The notes beneath the pieces are model-generated. The model saw only the letters and a list, made by a program, of their open reading frames with translations, did no database searches and was not told where the DNA came from. 64,000 nt of DNA from Eonycteris spelaea (taxonomy: Eukaryota; Chordata; Mammalia; Chiroptera; Pteropodidae): the NCBI GenBank assembly GCA_003508835.1, contig PUFA01000022.1:2666001-2730000 (forward strand), in the 5' to 3' direction. Below are positions 1 through 11,176 of this stretch, piece after piece. The stretch's first letter is position 1, and every line of letters begins with the position of its first letter. The position numbers were made by a program, and so were the translations under genes.

Positions 1-604
1 TTGAACATAGCCTCAAAGTTTTCCATTTTCTAGAAGTTACGCCAGGTAAGGACATTATTTTGAATATCCCAATGTTGCAAGGAATCTGCGACATTAAAAA
101 GGAAAGGTTATTTCCTGCTATCCCTCTGCCTGGCGGAGGAGATCCGTGCTGTGTCAGAGCGGCCCCAGCACGTTTGGGACCTGCAGACGGCTCTCTGCGG
201 TCTTCGGCAGCAGCCTGTGAATCTGTGCAGAAGGGGGGTTGTTTCAAAAGTCGCGTTCTCTTTATTTTTGTTGTCGTCCCTCTAAACACTCATTTTGCAG
301 CAGCATCGGCCATCTCAACTCAGACAGGCTAAGCAGATGTGCCGTTCGCTCCAGGGACGAGCAAGCCCCTGCACGAAGCTCCGGCTCCTCCTTGACAAGT
401 AGTGCGGGCGCTCTGTTTAAACCCCGTTGTAGAAACAGCCCGAATCCACCAGGGAACAGGAACTAATGAGAGGCAATTTTTCTGAAAATTAGTAAGGACG
501 ATGATGGACTCCTTCTGGGTCCCCAGTTTTATGAGCATTTCCATTTCAGCAAAATGCGCTTTGACACAGTTTTCAAATTATCGTTGAATTTATCAAGCCT
601 ATTT

Positions 605-650
605 CACGTGAGATTGATGCTCTTGGTGAAGGCCGTCGGGGATGACGTCA
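605..650. promoter_or_regulatory. E-box and perfect CRE palindrome
   Basis: CACGTG (605-610) is followed 32 bp later by the perfect cAMP-response palindrome TGACGTCA (643-650). Both sites contain CpG, which is depleted in mammalian DNA, so both surviving within 46 bp is mildly suggestive. The known binders are bHLH proteins (MYC/USF type) and CREB/ATF. No TATA box or clear transcript start is visible, so function is only inferred. Confidence 0.25.
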
Positions 651-842
651 GCGTTTCCACACACGCAGTGGGCATGAGTGGTCAGACTGTGGTGCCTCCC
701 ACCTTCGTGGGTCGTATGAGGTAAGAGAGCCAGCCGGTCCCAGGCCACACCGCTGATCGCGAGAAGCCACTCTGAGCTCATGCGTCTTCACTGACAAGGG
801 CATGCTGCTTCTCTTCCCCGAGAAGGCCACAGTCCGTGGCGC

Positions 843-855
843 GGGGGGGGGGGGG
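843..855 (+). repeat. Poly-G run of 13
   Basis: Thirteen consecutive G follow GTGGCGC. The run can fold into a G-quadruplex and is prone to length error in assemblies. Confidence 0.95.
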
Positions 856-1420
856 TCGTTGCCACGTACTTGACTGCTGACATCATCTATTACCGCCCCC
901 ACCCCTGGCCCCATTCTCTTCGCCCGTCTGTAAGCCTTTCCCACGAAGCTCCTCAATATCCTGGTAAGATAAACTAACTGCTCATGCTTTTAGAAGCAGA
1001 GCAGCTGAACTCAAGAAACGTGGGAAAACAGTTTAATAAAACGGTAGGAAACAGACTATGTGGTTTTAGATATATTTTCTCATTTAAATTTTATACAAAC
1101 TAAGTTATCTATTACTGTCCAAATTGTACTAATGTGGAGACTGATATTAAGTATCTTCAACTAGTTTTCATCTAGAAATTGGCAAAGAAGTATTAAAATT
1201 CAGTTATATCTAACTCCAAATTACATTTTCTTTCTTTCAAATTACATTACCTCAGCCAGGCAAATAACGTTTTCCATATTAGTTACAAACTCTGAGACTC
1301 AAATTTTTTCCTCCATAAACTGGTTATTTTACAGACTGAATGAAAATTCAAACACGCACCCAGACACATGCGTACACAAAGGCAAAAAGTACAGGTCCAC
1401 ACGTATGCTTATACTAATGC

Positions 1421-1480
1421 TGCTTAGCACTGGGTCTGGCGCATAAGTGATCAATATATTGTAGCTCATTTTATTTTATA
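1421..1480 (+). mobile_element. MIR or L2 3' end fragment
   Basis: The stretch resembles the shared MIR/L2 3' tail (consensus sense: tagcacagtgcctggcgcat, then a tract like tcaataaatattg). The fragment is short and diverged, so the family is uncertain. Confidence 0.4.
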
Positions 1481-1784
1481 TTATTAGTGAAGTATTAATA
1501 ACTATTAATCACTTAAACTTATTCATCCTAACTGAGGGTTATCTGAATTTAAAATAAGTGCCCTCAAAGGAGCATTATCCACCCCATATCCATGAGCTTT
1601 TTGGAGCAGGGAGATGCCCTCTAGGGAACCCACTGGACACATTACACCACATGGCCCTCACATTGACCTTCACATTGGCACAGCACCAGTGGTGGCCTTA
1701 GACACTGAGTCTCCTACTGGACATGTTAACAAAGGCTGTCTCCAGTGGATGACATTTTCTTGTTTTCAACTTGGTGATCATGAA

Positions 1785-1975
1785 CTCTAAAGCAATTTGG
1801 CTGCTGTATAATCTTGAGCAAGTTATTTAACTATGAGAACTTGAAGCTCCTCTTTTATAAACTGATGAAAAAATTACTCGACCATATAAAATGTCCAACA
1901 TAATAGTATCTCAAACGTATCCAATATTCAATAAATGTTAGCTATCATTTTAGCTTACTGATATTATTATCACCA
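1785..1975 (+). mobile_element. MIR SINE, sense orientation
   Basis: The core order of MIR is visible: a cttgagcaagttatttaact block, then the pyrimidine-rich cctctttta and ataaactgatgaaaa stretch, then the tail with aataaatgttagctatcattt. MIR is an ancient tRNA-derived SINE that is no longer active. Divergence is high, as expected. Confidence 0.6.
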
Positions 1976-2294
1976 CTACTAATAATGGTATATATATTTT
2001 TATTTCAATGATGTTTCTCTTATAACTGCAGAAATTTCAAAGCAGTTCAGATACTTATAATAATTTAGAGTTGCCTAAAAAGATAGAGAAATAAAGATTT
2101 TCTGTTATAGCAGGATAATTGGGACAGAATCGTTTGTGATGTTTTAAAATTATATATCCTGTGACAAAAGGCAGGGTCAAAGGTCTAAACATTGTGGAAG
2201 CAACAAACAAAATCACATAATAGAACGCATATTCAATAATGAGAATTATTTAAAATTAATATATGTGGAGATTTTTCTCTTCAGTTGGCCAGTG

Positions 2295-2462
2295 AGGGAG
2301 TCTGAGAGAGAAAGAGAAAGAGGGAGGGAGGAAAGAAGGGAGGGAGGAAATAGGAAGGAAGGAAGGAAGGAAGGAAGGAAGGAAGGAAGGAAGGAAGGAA
2401 GGAAGGAAGGAGGGAGGAGGGAGGGAGGGTGGAAGGAAGGAGGGAGGAGGGAGGGAGGAAGC
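2295..2462 (+). repeat. Homopurine tract with (GGAA)n core and 30-bp duplication
   Basis: About 168 bp are almost purely purine on the + strand. The pure GGAA tetranucleotide array occupies roughly 2353-2410. The last 60 bp consist of two 30-bp copies (2401-2430 and 2431-2460) differing only in the final two bases; the T at 2430 is the one pyrimidine in this part. The tract explains the spurious glycine/arginine/lysine-rich frame across it. Long homopurine DNA can form triplex structures, and GGAA arrays are binding sites for ETS-family factors. Confidence 0.97.
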
Positions 2463-4299
2463 TATAAATAAACTTCTCTCTTTTTATTCATTTCTTTGAT
2501 GTCTGCTTGACAATGTGTTTTGAATGATTTGCAGCTGTGTCTTCTAGAAATTTAGAGCTGGAAGGTGTCTGAATAATTCAGTTTAAGACAGTCTTTTTAT
2601 AAAATATGACATAACTGAAGCTCAAGGAACTAATTGATTTTCCAAAGGTATTGTTTAGAAGATTGAAAAGGCAAAGAAATAAATGTTTAGCAGGGTGAAG
2701 AGATTTGGAGTGAGTCTAATTTTTTAAGTGCCTTTGAAGGTCATATGTGGATTTTTGTGTCTTCATTATCAGAGCCAAATATGACACACACACAACAAGT
2801 TTAAATGTAAATTGTTATACAGACACTGCTGAGATCTTTGAAGTCAAATTGAGAAAATAAAAACAGTGTTTTTTCAAATTAAGATAATACAAACTTATTT
2901 CACTGCCAATAATTCCATTCAATGCAGAGAATGGTGTGAAGCCAATGTTTGGTTTTTTGTTTTGTAACCTCCCTGGAGACAGGTTTTCTTCCACAGGCAG
3001 TAATTAGAAATATTGTCAAAATTTGTCAGTGGCCAGCAGGCAATTTCACACTTCAAAAAAAAAATTTTAGTTAAAATAAAGAAAAACAATCTACATAACA
3101 TTTCCCCCCCTTGAATACACCCAGTCATTCTATTTCAAGTCACAGTGGTGTGCTGGGTTACAAGTATGGCACATAATCACAATTTTTAAAAGAATGATTG
3201 TGTTAAATGAAGCAAGCACTTGTTTTTCCTCATTGTGCTATGCAAAGAAAAATTGTCATCCCCCTCAAAAATCAACGAGAGATAGATAATTGACAAATAG
3301 TAGGGCTTATACTAAGAATTATTATACACAGAAATGATTCTCCATTTCTATGTTGTGATGAATTCTGTTTGATTTAAATTACAGTCCTATAAACAGAGGT
3401 ACTGTTACACAGGTGCGGGATTTGTTATTTCAGAAAGTGGGGTGTTCTGTCACCCAGTTTCAGCAGGCAGGACTGAGCCTCTACTTCAGTCCATTATAAG
3501 CTTCTTCCCTAATGCAATAATAAAAATACATTTATTTAATGTGTATGTTCATATGTGAATAAGTACAAGACTCCTCGTCCTCTAAGGATCATACAGAACT
3601 TCTAAACTTATTTTGGTTATGCCCCTTGTTCACTATGAGCAAAAATTAAAAAGCAAAAACATGCAATCAAGTCAAAGCAGAAATGTAAGAAATTTAACAT
3701 TAAGTGATCTGCATCCTCTCCAAGATACTGAAAAGGAAAATGTGGATTAAATAAGCAAAAAATAATAAACGAACTAGAAATGAAAAGAGACAGGCAGAAA
3801 GATGAGGAAATTTAAGTATTAAAGGCAAATTTAAAAAAGGAAAAGGCTCGGTTGATCCTGTGGTGGCAAATGCACAAATAGATGCTCAACAGTCTCTATT
3901 ACAAGGAACAATAAATCTCGAAAGACAGCCTTTGAGATTTTTCTGATGGTGGAAGAAAACACCTTCTCCTCGCAGCTTGCTGATAAAGCCACAAGAGTAA
4001 TTTGTTAGCAGTTATCCTGTATTTTCTTTGTAAAAAGAGCATAAGACTCCCTAGCCCATTTTTACCAGCGTGCTTTGGATTTTTCCTTTCTCATGTTCTG
4101 CATGTGGCCAATCCTTGTCCTTCTAGTTCCTCTTTCCCCAAGTCTTTGCTTCCAATAAACCGGTACACTCCTCTAGAAAGCAGAGATCCCTCCTCTGTAT
4201 TGTGCCATTTGTGACACCAGCCTATGTAATAAGCTACCTGGATTTTCCTTTAGAAGTAAACATGGGCTAAAACAAACTTGTCAGGATATAATGGAAAGG
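2463..4299. other. AT-rich unique DNA, nothing recognised
   Basis: There is no open frame of convincing quality and no repeat family that I can name. Stops are frequent in all frames. Confidence 0.5.
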
Positions 4300-4500
4300 T
4301 CACAAGAATTCAAATTGAATTCCAGAATTTGCCATCTGTGTCATTGTGGGCTAATTAGCCTTAGTTTCATTTTTCTTATCTGAAAATTAAAAATTCTACA
4401 TGAAAATAAACATAAAAGCTTCAACCAGAGTACATACCATAATGAAGTTTCTCAGTAAGCAGTAACAGCTAATATTGCTATTATTAATACAAACACTCCT
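4300..4500 (+). mobile_element. MIR-like SINE, sense
   Basis: The MIR order is seen: gccatctgtgtcattgtggg, then cttagtttcatttttcttat, then a tail with agcagtaacagctaatattg. The match is diverged; the call rests on block order. Confidence 0.5.
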
Positions 4501-5164
4501 ATTAATGATAAAACTGTCTTGCTCAGCTACAAAAGAAGAGAAATAATATTTTTCTGGGTAACTGCAAAAATTAAGTGAGGCAATTTATGTAACATACCTG
4601 AAATAACTAGTTAATTATTTTTATTTTTGTTTTTAATAATGTTATAGCTACCATTAATATTGACTTCAGTAATATTTCTCTAAAAATACACTTTCTTCTC
4701 CAAGAAAATTTCTTCTAGGTTGAAAAAAAAATGCGGGCAAAATCTTTTGCTTCCTCTTTGATACTCCTTCTACTTATTGATCATCCAACATCAATGCTAC
4801 CCATTTTCCTTGGCTTTTCGAGCTTCACTAATTAATAAAACATGACCATACTCATACTTCATATCAATATAAAAAATTTTCACGTGTATGGTGTCTTGTG
4901 GCGGTCTCAACATAACACAGGCAGTTATGTAATTTGTTGAGACTGACGTAACAAATTGCCACAGATCTGGAGGCATAAAACAACAGAATATCTTTTAAGA
5001 CTAGTTTTGTAGCACATATTTGTGGGACAAGTTAGTCTAACCTAAAAAAAAAAAAAAGTTGTAGGATTGTAATGTCTAAAATTTGAGGCCAGGGAGGAAA
5101 GAGATGTCCTGAGAAAAGATTTGTGATGGGAGAGCATCCAACTAGAGATAAGACAACACATATT

Positions 5165-5480
5165 TTTCGATCACTTAACTGATTTATAGTAAAGTGCTAT
5201 ATTCTGAATATTTAATATAACTGATGTGTTCCCTACCTTCTTGTAGCTTACAATGTAGGGAGAAAGACAGTTATTAAGCAATTAATTTGAAGGAAGTATG
5301 GTGAACTTTACACCAGCAAAAATACATTGCAGTGTGCATGTGAAAAACGGAGAACATTACCTACTCTAGGAACCAAGGAAGTGGCATTTAAACTGACCCC
5401 TGGAAAAAGAACAAGATATAACAAAGTGAAGGGGAGAAAGAATCAAGTTTCTATTTGACAGAATTCAAAGATAATAAAGG
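5165..5480 (-). mobile_element. L2 LINE fragment, antisense
   Basis: Antisense L2 signatures are present in order: cttgtagcttacaatgtagg, a block of the type agtgtgatggtgaac, then a remnant of the taggaagtgacatttaaactg segment. L2 is an extinct mammalian LINE. Confidence 0.45.
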
Positions 5481-7087
5481 CATCTATAATCTCTTTGGAA
5501 TCCAGAAGAAAAGAATTTCACATTACTCTTTTGATTTGGGAGACAGTAATACACCTTAAAAATTAAAATTTCAGATTCAGTTTTACTGCAAAGATGAAAG
5601 AGACAGAATCTTCACTCCATCTTTGGGCCATTACCCTTCCTGAGTGCCACGCCCTTCATCCTCGCTTTTGGGCTTCAGGTTATCCTGTGCCACACTCCTA
5701 AACCTTGCCCCTCCCTTATCAGCCTCTGCTCCTCTCTTACTGTAGTGGCATCCAGGCACTTCTGTAAAATTTAATAAAAATTCCTAAGACTTTGCATTAC
5801 AATTTAGTGAACACTACCCCTACAATTTTTATATTCATAGAAACTGTTATAAACAACAGAAAGGAAAGGCCTACTTTATACAGATATAAGCATTCTATTA
5901 GTATATTTTCCTTGAGGGCAGCTAGGTTGAAAAGTGATAGTAGGATTGGTATAAAAAGGTTGAGAACTCACAGCTAACTTGGGAGATTAAGTAATCTTTT
6001 TTTCTAAGACAAATTGTAAATATGTAAGTTAACAATCAGTTCAAAGATTAACTCTATCATGATTTTTAAAAATTCTAAAACGGCCCAGTGTACTTTCTTT
6101 TTACATTCTTTCACTCTGCTTACTCTATGATCATGCCAGCATGGTTTACTGCCTAGATTTTTTCTCCCAGATTCATACATACAGCTGCTAAGCAATTTTC
6201 ACTTTTCTACTTTTAGTATATGCCAAGAATTGACATCAATAAGAACAACTTTGAGCCAAAAATATTATTCCCTAATGAAATGCACACTCAAATGATAGTT
6301 TCCAAAAATTCTCAGCTTTGAAAACCAAGAAAAATGCAAAGTAATTTATGGAAAAAGAGAATCTCCAGTACTTGACATTGAACATTTTAATTGTAAATGC
6401 ATATGGGCCATATGTTAAAACTACATTTCACTGTCTATGTAGAGAAACCACAGTATCTACCAGGATAGAAGTTGAAAAGAGGGATAAGTTCCCTTTGCAT
6501 CTTTTAAAAATTCTTTAGAATCTCCAGAGAGAACATATACAGTCCAAGTAGACTTCGGTTGATTTAGTTAGATTCCTACATCTACGTATTTTCTCAAACC
6601 TTCAGGTTGCAAGTAAGGCACTTCTTTCTGTATCTTCAAGAGGTCACTAAAGAATATATGCAGAAAGAATTTTTTATGCAAAGCTTTCATAGAAACAAAA
6701 ATATTTCTGCTTATCAAAGTATCACTCAGTAAATTATGAATCTGTCAATGCTTACATCAACATAAACACACAGAAATCATTTAAAGTGCAAACGATTCAA
6801 CTTTTGCATAAACATCGTGGTAAAATTTACTGAATTCAGTGAGGCGTTTGAATCTAAGTTCTGTCAAACCAACCTTGTATCTATTTGATGACCAGTGAGC
6901 AGGCAGTGTTGGGAGAGCTCAGGTTCCGACAATGACTTCGGAGGAACGATGGTGTGACCGTCTCTAACACCGAGATCTAGTTTATTATCTTCAAAATTAT
7001 GATGTTATGCACAGTTGTTTGCAAGATTTCTTTCTTCTAATGATTTCAATCAATTTATAAGCATAAAAGCATTTGAGGTAACTCTCT
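5481..7087. other. AT-rich unique DNA, nothing recognised
   Basis: I found no gene, RNA or clear repeat. A short cytosine-rich stretch near 5630-5750 has no readable frame of note. Confidence 0.5.
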
Positions 7088-7255
7088 GAGTGCTGACTGC
7101 TCTCTGCTTGCATCAGAATTACCTAGCTCAGTTGTTAAAATGCAAATTTTTGAGCCCCACCCAATCTACTAAATTGGAGTCTTGAGAAGTCATTCCAAAA
7201 ATCTACATTTTACATAAACTCTCCAGAGGAGTCTTCCCTGTAGTTTGATAACTAC
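7088..7255 (+). mobile_element. MER5A-like hAT DNA transposon remnant
   Basis: The segments gcatcagaattacctagct, gagccccaccca and ccagaggagtcttccctgta, with a decayed gtttgataactact end, follow the order of the non-autonomous MER5A hAT-Charlie element. The terminal inverted repeats are decayed and no 8-bp duplication is clear. Confidence 0.6.
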
Positions 7256-8310
7256 TAATACATAGCGGGTTATTTTGATAATTATGTAGCATTCTATCAG
7301 TATTATTTATTTAACAAATCAAATAAACAAGAAAAGGAATGGCTTTCATTTGTATAGGGATTTATATTTACAACATCAAAGTTCTTTCCTCCACACCAGA
7401 GACTCTTTTCTACTTCACACCAGAAGAGAAATTACAAAGAAACAGGCCAGGGATCCTGCTCAAGTCCATTGGAGATATTTGCATCAGCAAACTAGGAACA
7501 AATATTGTGAGAATAACAGAAACTCAAGTGAGAACGATTCCCGGCTCTCAGATTCTAATCTTGAAGTAGTTGTTGCCAAACAAAATAAGACTTTGAAGTT
7601 AGTACAAACCATTTGCTCCACTGAATACCCCAATCTGGTACAGACCAGCCTGAATCATCGCACAGTGTGAGACACAGAGAAGAGTGAGTCACAACCGGGC
7701 ATCAACGGGCTCCTCTGCTCATTCTACCTGCCTAAAAACTTACCAGATTCACAGTGAATCAGTAGGTCTCCAAAACATATTCATATTAATGACAGTTTGC
7801 TTTGCATGCACTTTAGGGCTAGTATATGAATCAAGTTGTAATAGCCTGATCTGTGACAGAGGACAATGGTTCCCTCTAGTGTTTCTGTCTTTGCTCTGAA
7901 CAAATGAGCCCATTATATGCCAACCAATCCTAGGACTCTTAACGGTCCTGAAAGACTAGGGAACATATACCTCAGGTTATCTGGTTAGAGTCTGATCGTC
8001 AAAGTCTCATAATAAGTAATAAAAACACACACACACAAATGGGGGCTCTGATATACACCACACAGGATGTAATATGTTGGTGTACATACACACTGGGTAG
8101 GAGGTGGGAAAATGGGTTGTAAAACGAGGCCACATATGTAGTCAAAACTCCAGGGAGGACCAGCAAGAGAAACTGGACAGATTTGGTTCAGATGATGCAA
8201 GGGTGAGGCCAGGATTCAAAAGGAGCTATGGCTATATCAAGTGTGACACATTTTAATACCACACACAAGCACACACACACACAGAAACACATGCTGAAGT
8301 CCACAGGTGT
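7256..8310. other. Unique DNA with short CA tracts, no gene recognised
   Basis: Overlapping frames of 76 and 106 codons lie between 7339 and 7670 and resemble nothing I know. Short CA runs occur near 8025-8037 and 8259-8284. Otherwise I see nothing. Confidence 0.4.
8259..8284. repeat. Short imperfect (CA)n microsatellite
   Basis: A CA dinucleotide run is interrupted once by an AG step. Confidence 0.85.
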
Positions 8311-9620
8311 GTGCGCTCCGGGAGTCAGTGTGCTGGGAGGGCTGTGGCACATGCTAGAGACGTGTGCTTCCTGAAGTCCGACCGCCCATCCTGGGCAAGT
8401 CGTGGCCCTCTGACAGACCCTGCCACTAGAAGGAAAGGCCATTTCCTTTCTCGACAGATACAGAGGTTCAAGCACAGGGCAGAGGTTAACATTCTAAAAG
8501 ATTCTGGTGGTGGTATGAACTCAAGCCCCCAAAATGCATACTTTGCAAGTAGAAAAGCAGCTCCCACATGGAGAGCAGGGAGACTTTGTGTGAGAAGGGA
8601 GACGCAGGTGATGATGGGGAGCATGGCATCCAGGGTCTCGCGCCCCATGCCTCCCCCCAAACCCTCTCCCCAGGCCACGCCCCACAGCTGAACGTTCCCA
8701 GGCTCAAGGAGGCCCTCCTCCGGGCACTGCTGCAGGAAGCCCCCCGCTGGCTGCAGCAGCACCTGGAGCAGCAGCAGCACGGGGTTGTGGCCTCAATCAG
8801 AAGCAGCCTACTCAGCTCAGCTGTGGAAAGCTTCCGAAGCAGATCCTTTCGCCTCGCTGCCACAAGGCCATCAAGCAAGGGCCCTCTCCTGCCTCCCTCA
8901 CTACTATACCTGGATGTGGAGCAGGGTAAGGGCTGCACACAGGGGCGGTGGCGCCCGGCCAGGCACCAGCAGGCTGTGTGTGGAACCAGCACCACCAGCA
9001 TCCTGGGTGCAACAAGATCTTGGCATGCTTCTGGCTCCAAGGGCACCGCACCCCGCAGACAGGTGAGCGGCCCTCCTGTAGTCCTGAGTGTGAAGAGCGC
9101 TACAGCTGAAGGAGTAACTGCCCCACCACAGGCACCTGCAGCTCCACCCCAAGAAGAGGCCTTCCTCTGCTCAACGCGGGGCCTCAGCTTCGTGCTCAAG
9201 CAGAGTCTGGCCGAGCACCAGCCCGAGCACACCAGCTGCTCTCCCGGCCTCCTGACCACAGGCCAGGCCTGACCAGGCAGAGAGCAGTGTGGGGCTCTTC
9301 TGGAAGATGCCATTTTGTAGGTCCCTTTGACCCCTGAGATAGCAAGGTGGGGGCGTCTAGCCCCAGGGACTTGGGCGGGTCACCAAAACTGCCCTGCGCC
9401 TAACAGCACCTGCAGAACCACCCGGCACCCTGTGAAGACACCCCCACCTCGCATCAGGATCAGAAGTGTTCCGACCGAAGACGGTGACAACCAAAGTGTA
9501 CTACCCGTGACTCAAGGCCTGTGCCAGCTGGGCTGAGACCCTGCAGCCACCAAGTCATCCACGCTTATAACTGATGTGAAAATGAAAAAAAAAACAAAAA
9601 AAACAAAAAAAAAAAACAAA
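8311..9620 (+). pseudogene. GC-rich transcript-like segment ending in an A-rich tract; possible retrocopy, parent unknown
   Basis: This block is markedly more GC-rich than its surroundings and ends in a 36-bp A-rich tract (9585-9620). It holds a 234-codon + frame (8568-9272) containing LKEALLRALLQEAPRWLQQH, a Leu/Ala/Gln-rich stretch that could be helical, followed by Ser/Pro/Ala-rich low-complexity residues. A 275-codon frame on the - strand (8486-9313) overlaps it, so the open frames may simply reflect GC-rich sequence. Splice-donor-like CAGGTAAGG (near 8923) and an acceptor-like pyrimidine-CAG are present, which argues against a cleanly processed copy. No canonical AATAAA precedes the A tract and I found no convincing flanking duplication. 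I do not recognise the protein. It may be a retrocopy, a decayed gene piece or a GC-rich repeat. Confidence 0.3.
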
Positions 9621-10197
9621 GGACAACTCTCCCCACTCAGGAAGTACTCGCTGGTGACCTACGATAATCAGTGACAGTTGTTTTGAATGAACAGAGATGT
9701 CATTTCGAGGGAGAGTCGGTTGCCCTGGCTGCCGAGAGTGCCATCAGCTGCCAGCGTCCCTGGGGACGGCCTCAGCTGCAGAGCTGTCTTATGCAAGTCA
9801 CACCGCACGCGGTGGCTGCTGGAAGTAGCCCCCGGCGGGAGGGCGGGGCTGGCAGAGCCCTGTCAAGGCTCATCTCCTCCTTTACGCCCGCTCCCTAAGT
9901 ATGAATTTCTGGGGCTCTCCCGAGACAACACCGGCAAATGTCACTTCGTCCCAGAGTCTACTTCCTAGAGACCCAGACCTGTGATACTTGATGCCGAGAG
10001 TGGTCCAAGAAAGCGAGCAATCAGACGGGCCACCAGCTGGCCTTCGGGACCTCGTCACCTGTGGCAGGGAAGCACAGGAGGTGCCCTGGCATGAGGTGTG
10101 GACCCGGTCGTTAAACATTCACTTGTGAATCAGAGTAACGCACCTGTGAAGGGGAACGCGCGGCTTCCCACTCGTCTGAGCGCACCTGGAGGGAAGG
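9621..10197. other. GC-rich, CpG-containing DNA, no gene recognised
   Basis: Short overlapping frames on both strands show no domain. This block sits between the A-rich tract and the Tigger1 element and shares their high GC. Confidence 0.4.
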
Positions 10198-11176
10198 CAG
10201 CAGCCGCCCCTGCCCCGCACGCCAGCTGCGTTTCACTGTCCCGAGCGGGTTCCTTCACCCTCAGTCACCCCCAGCCCGAAACTATTAAACGAAAATTTTC
10301 AGAAGTAAATAATTCATAAGTTGTCAACTGCTCACCTGCTCTGAGGAACCTCGAGTGTGCGCCGGACCGTGCCTCACGCCGCCCCGCGTCCCCACACTGC
10401 AGGCGTTTGATCCCGTCTTGCCGGGGCGCAGGGGCCGACGGGATTTCCGCACCAGCTGTCGCGATACCACAGAGCGCGGGCTCCACGGCCCTTATTTATT
10501 TCACAATGGCCTCAACGCGCAAGAGCAGTGATGCCGCGGCGCGGCCAGGCCAAGGAGATGCCGTAAAGTGCTCCCCTGCGGAGAAAAAGTGAAAGCTTAG
10601 ACCTAAGGGACAAAGAAAAAAGTCCTATGCTGGGGTTGCTAAGAGCTGCGGTAGCAGCGAAACTTCTGTCAGAGAAACTGACAAACAAAAGAGGAATTTG
10701 AGTTAATTTTGTGGTCACACTTCAAACTGCCAAAGTAAGGGCCACCGCAGGTGATACGTGCTTAGTCAAAGTGGGAAAGGCATCGTATCTGTGGGTGAAG
10801 ACACAGAGAACGTATTCTGAGCGATGGCAGTGTGTGGCGCCAGATGGCATCGGGCCTGAAAAGACTTCCGCCAGCGGGGGCCCTGAAACCGTGACGCCAA
10901 CCCCTCTGCCAGGAGCAAAGGACGGTCACACAGGTTCAGAAGTAGTTTTGGACTGAAAAAATAAAAATTACTGAGGAGAGGCCACATTCACGTCACTTAT
11001 TACAGCATATCGTTAGAACTGCCCTATTGTGTTCATCTCTTCCTGTGCCTAATTTAAAATTAAACTTTACTATGGAGGGAGGGAACATCGCTACATATAG
11101 GGTCAGACATCTGCATTTCAAGCACCCACTGGGGGTCTTGGAACATATCTCCTGCGAATAAGGTAGGATCGCTGTA
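10198..11176 (+). mobile_element. Internally deleted Tigger1-type (pogo/Tc1-mariner) DNA transposon
   Basis: The 5' part includes a decayed terminal repeat, an aactattaaacgaaaatttt / agaagtaaataattcataag block typical of Tigger1, a CpG-rich leader and the start of the transposase. Around 10985-11000 the coding part stops and the known Tigger1 3' region begins (ttattacagcatatcgttag, then tgcctaatttaaaattaaac, then cactgggggtcttggaacat), ending at about ..CTG-TA (11172-11176), as expected for TA-targeted insertion. Roughly the C-terminal two thirds of the transposase is missing. The 5' edge is approximate; the 3' edge is better. The high CpG of the region partly reflects the CpG-rich ancestral Tigger1. 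Confidence 0.85.
10506..10980 (+). pseudogene. Tigger1 transposase N-terminal remnant (CENP-B-type DNA-binding region)
   Basis: ATG at 10506 opens a reading beginning MASTRKSSDAA, as in Tigger/CENP-B-like transposases. An in-frame TGA at 10590-10592 breaks it, but the same frame continues with SYAGVAKSCGSSETSVRE (from 10623), the pogo/CENP-B helix-turn-helix signature. After further indels and a stop, QTAKVRAT and CLVKVGKA appear from about 10714 in another frame, and SKGRSHRFRSSFGLKK near 10917-10960 in yet another. In family terms this covers the HTH_psq and the start of the CENP-B-type HTH domains. The DDE catalytic domain is absent. It cannot encode active enzyme. Confidence 0.85.

Larger units (their letters stand above)
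1..1420. other. Unique DNA with a CpG-containing first kilobase; no gene recognised
   Basis: The first 1 kb is richer in G+C and CpG than the following AT-rich DNA and has short open frames on both strands (up to 102 codons) that overlap each other and show no recognisable domain. I see no convincing exon, splice pair or repeat family. It could be a weak CpG-island shore, a regulatory element or a decayed repeat. From about 1030 the DNA turns AT-rich and featureless. Confidence 0.4.

Noticed and set aside
2265..2471. 68-codon frame across the purine tract
   Set aside because: It is generated entirely by the (GGAA)n and related purine repeats (Glu/Lys/Gly/Arg repeats).
8311..8691. 126-codon + frame at the left of the GC-rich block (and the 151-codon - frame opposite)
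   Set aside because: They overlap each other and the longer frames and carry no domain.
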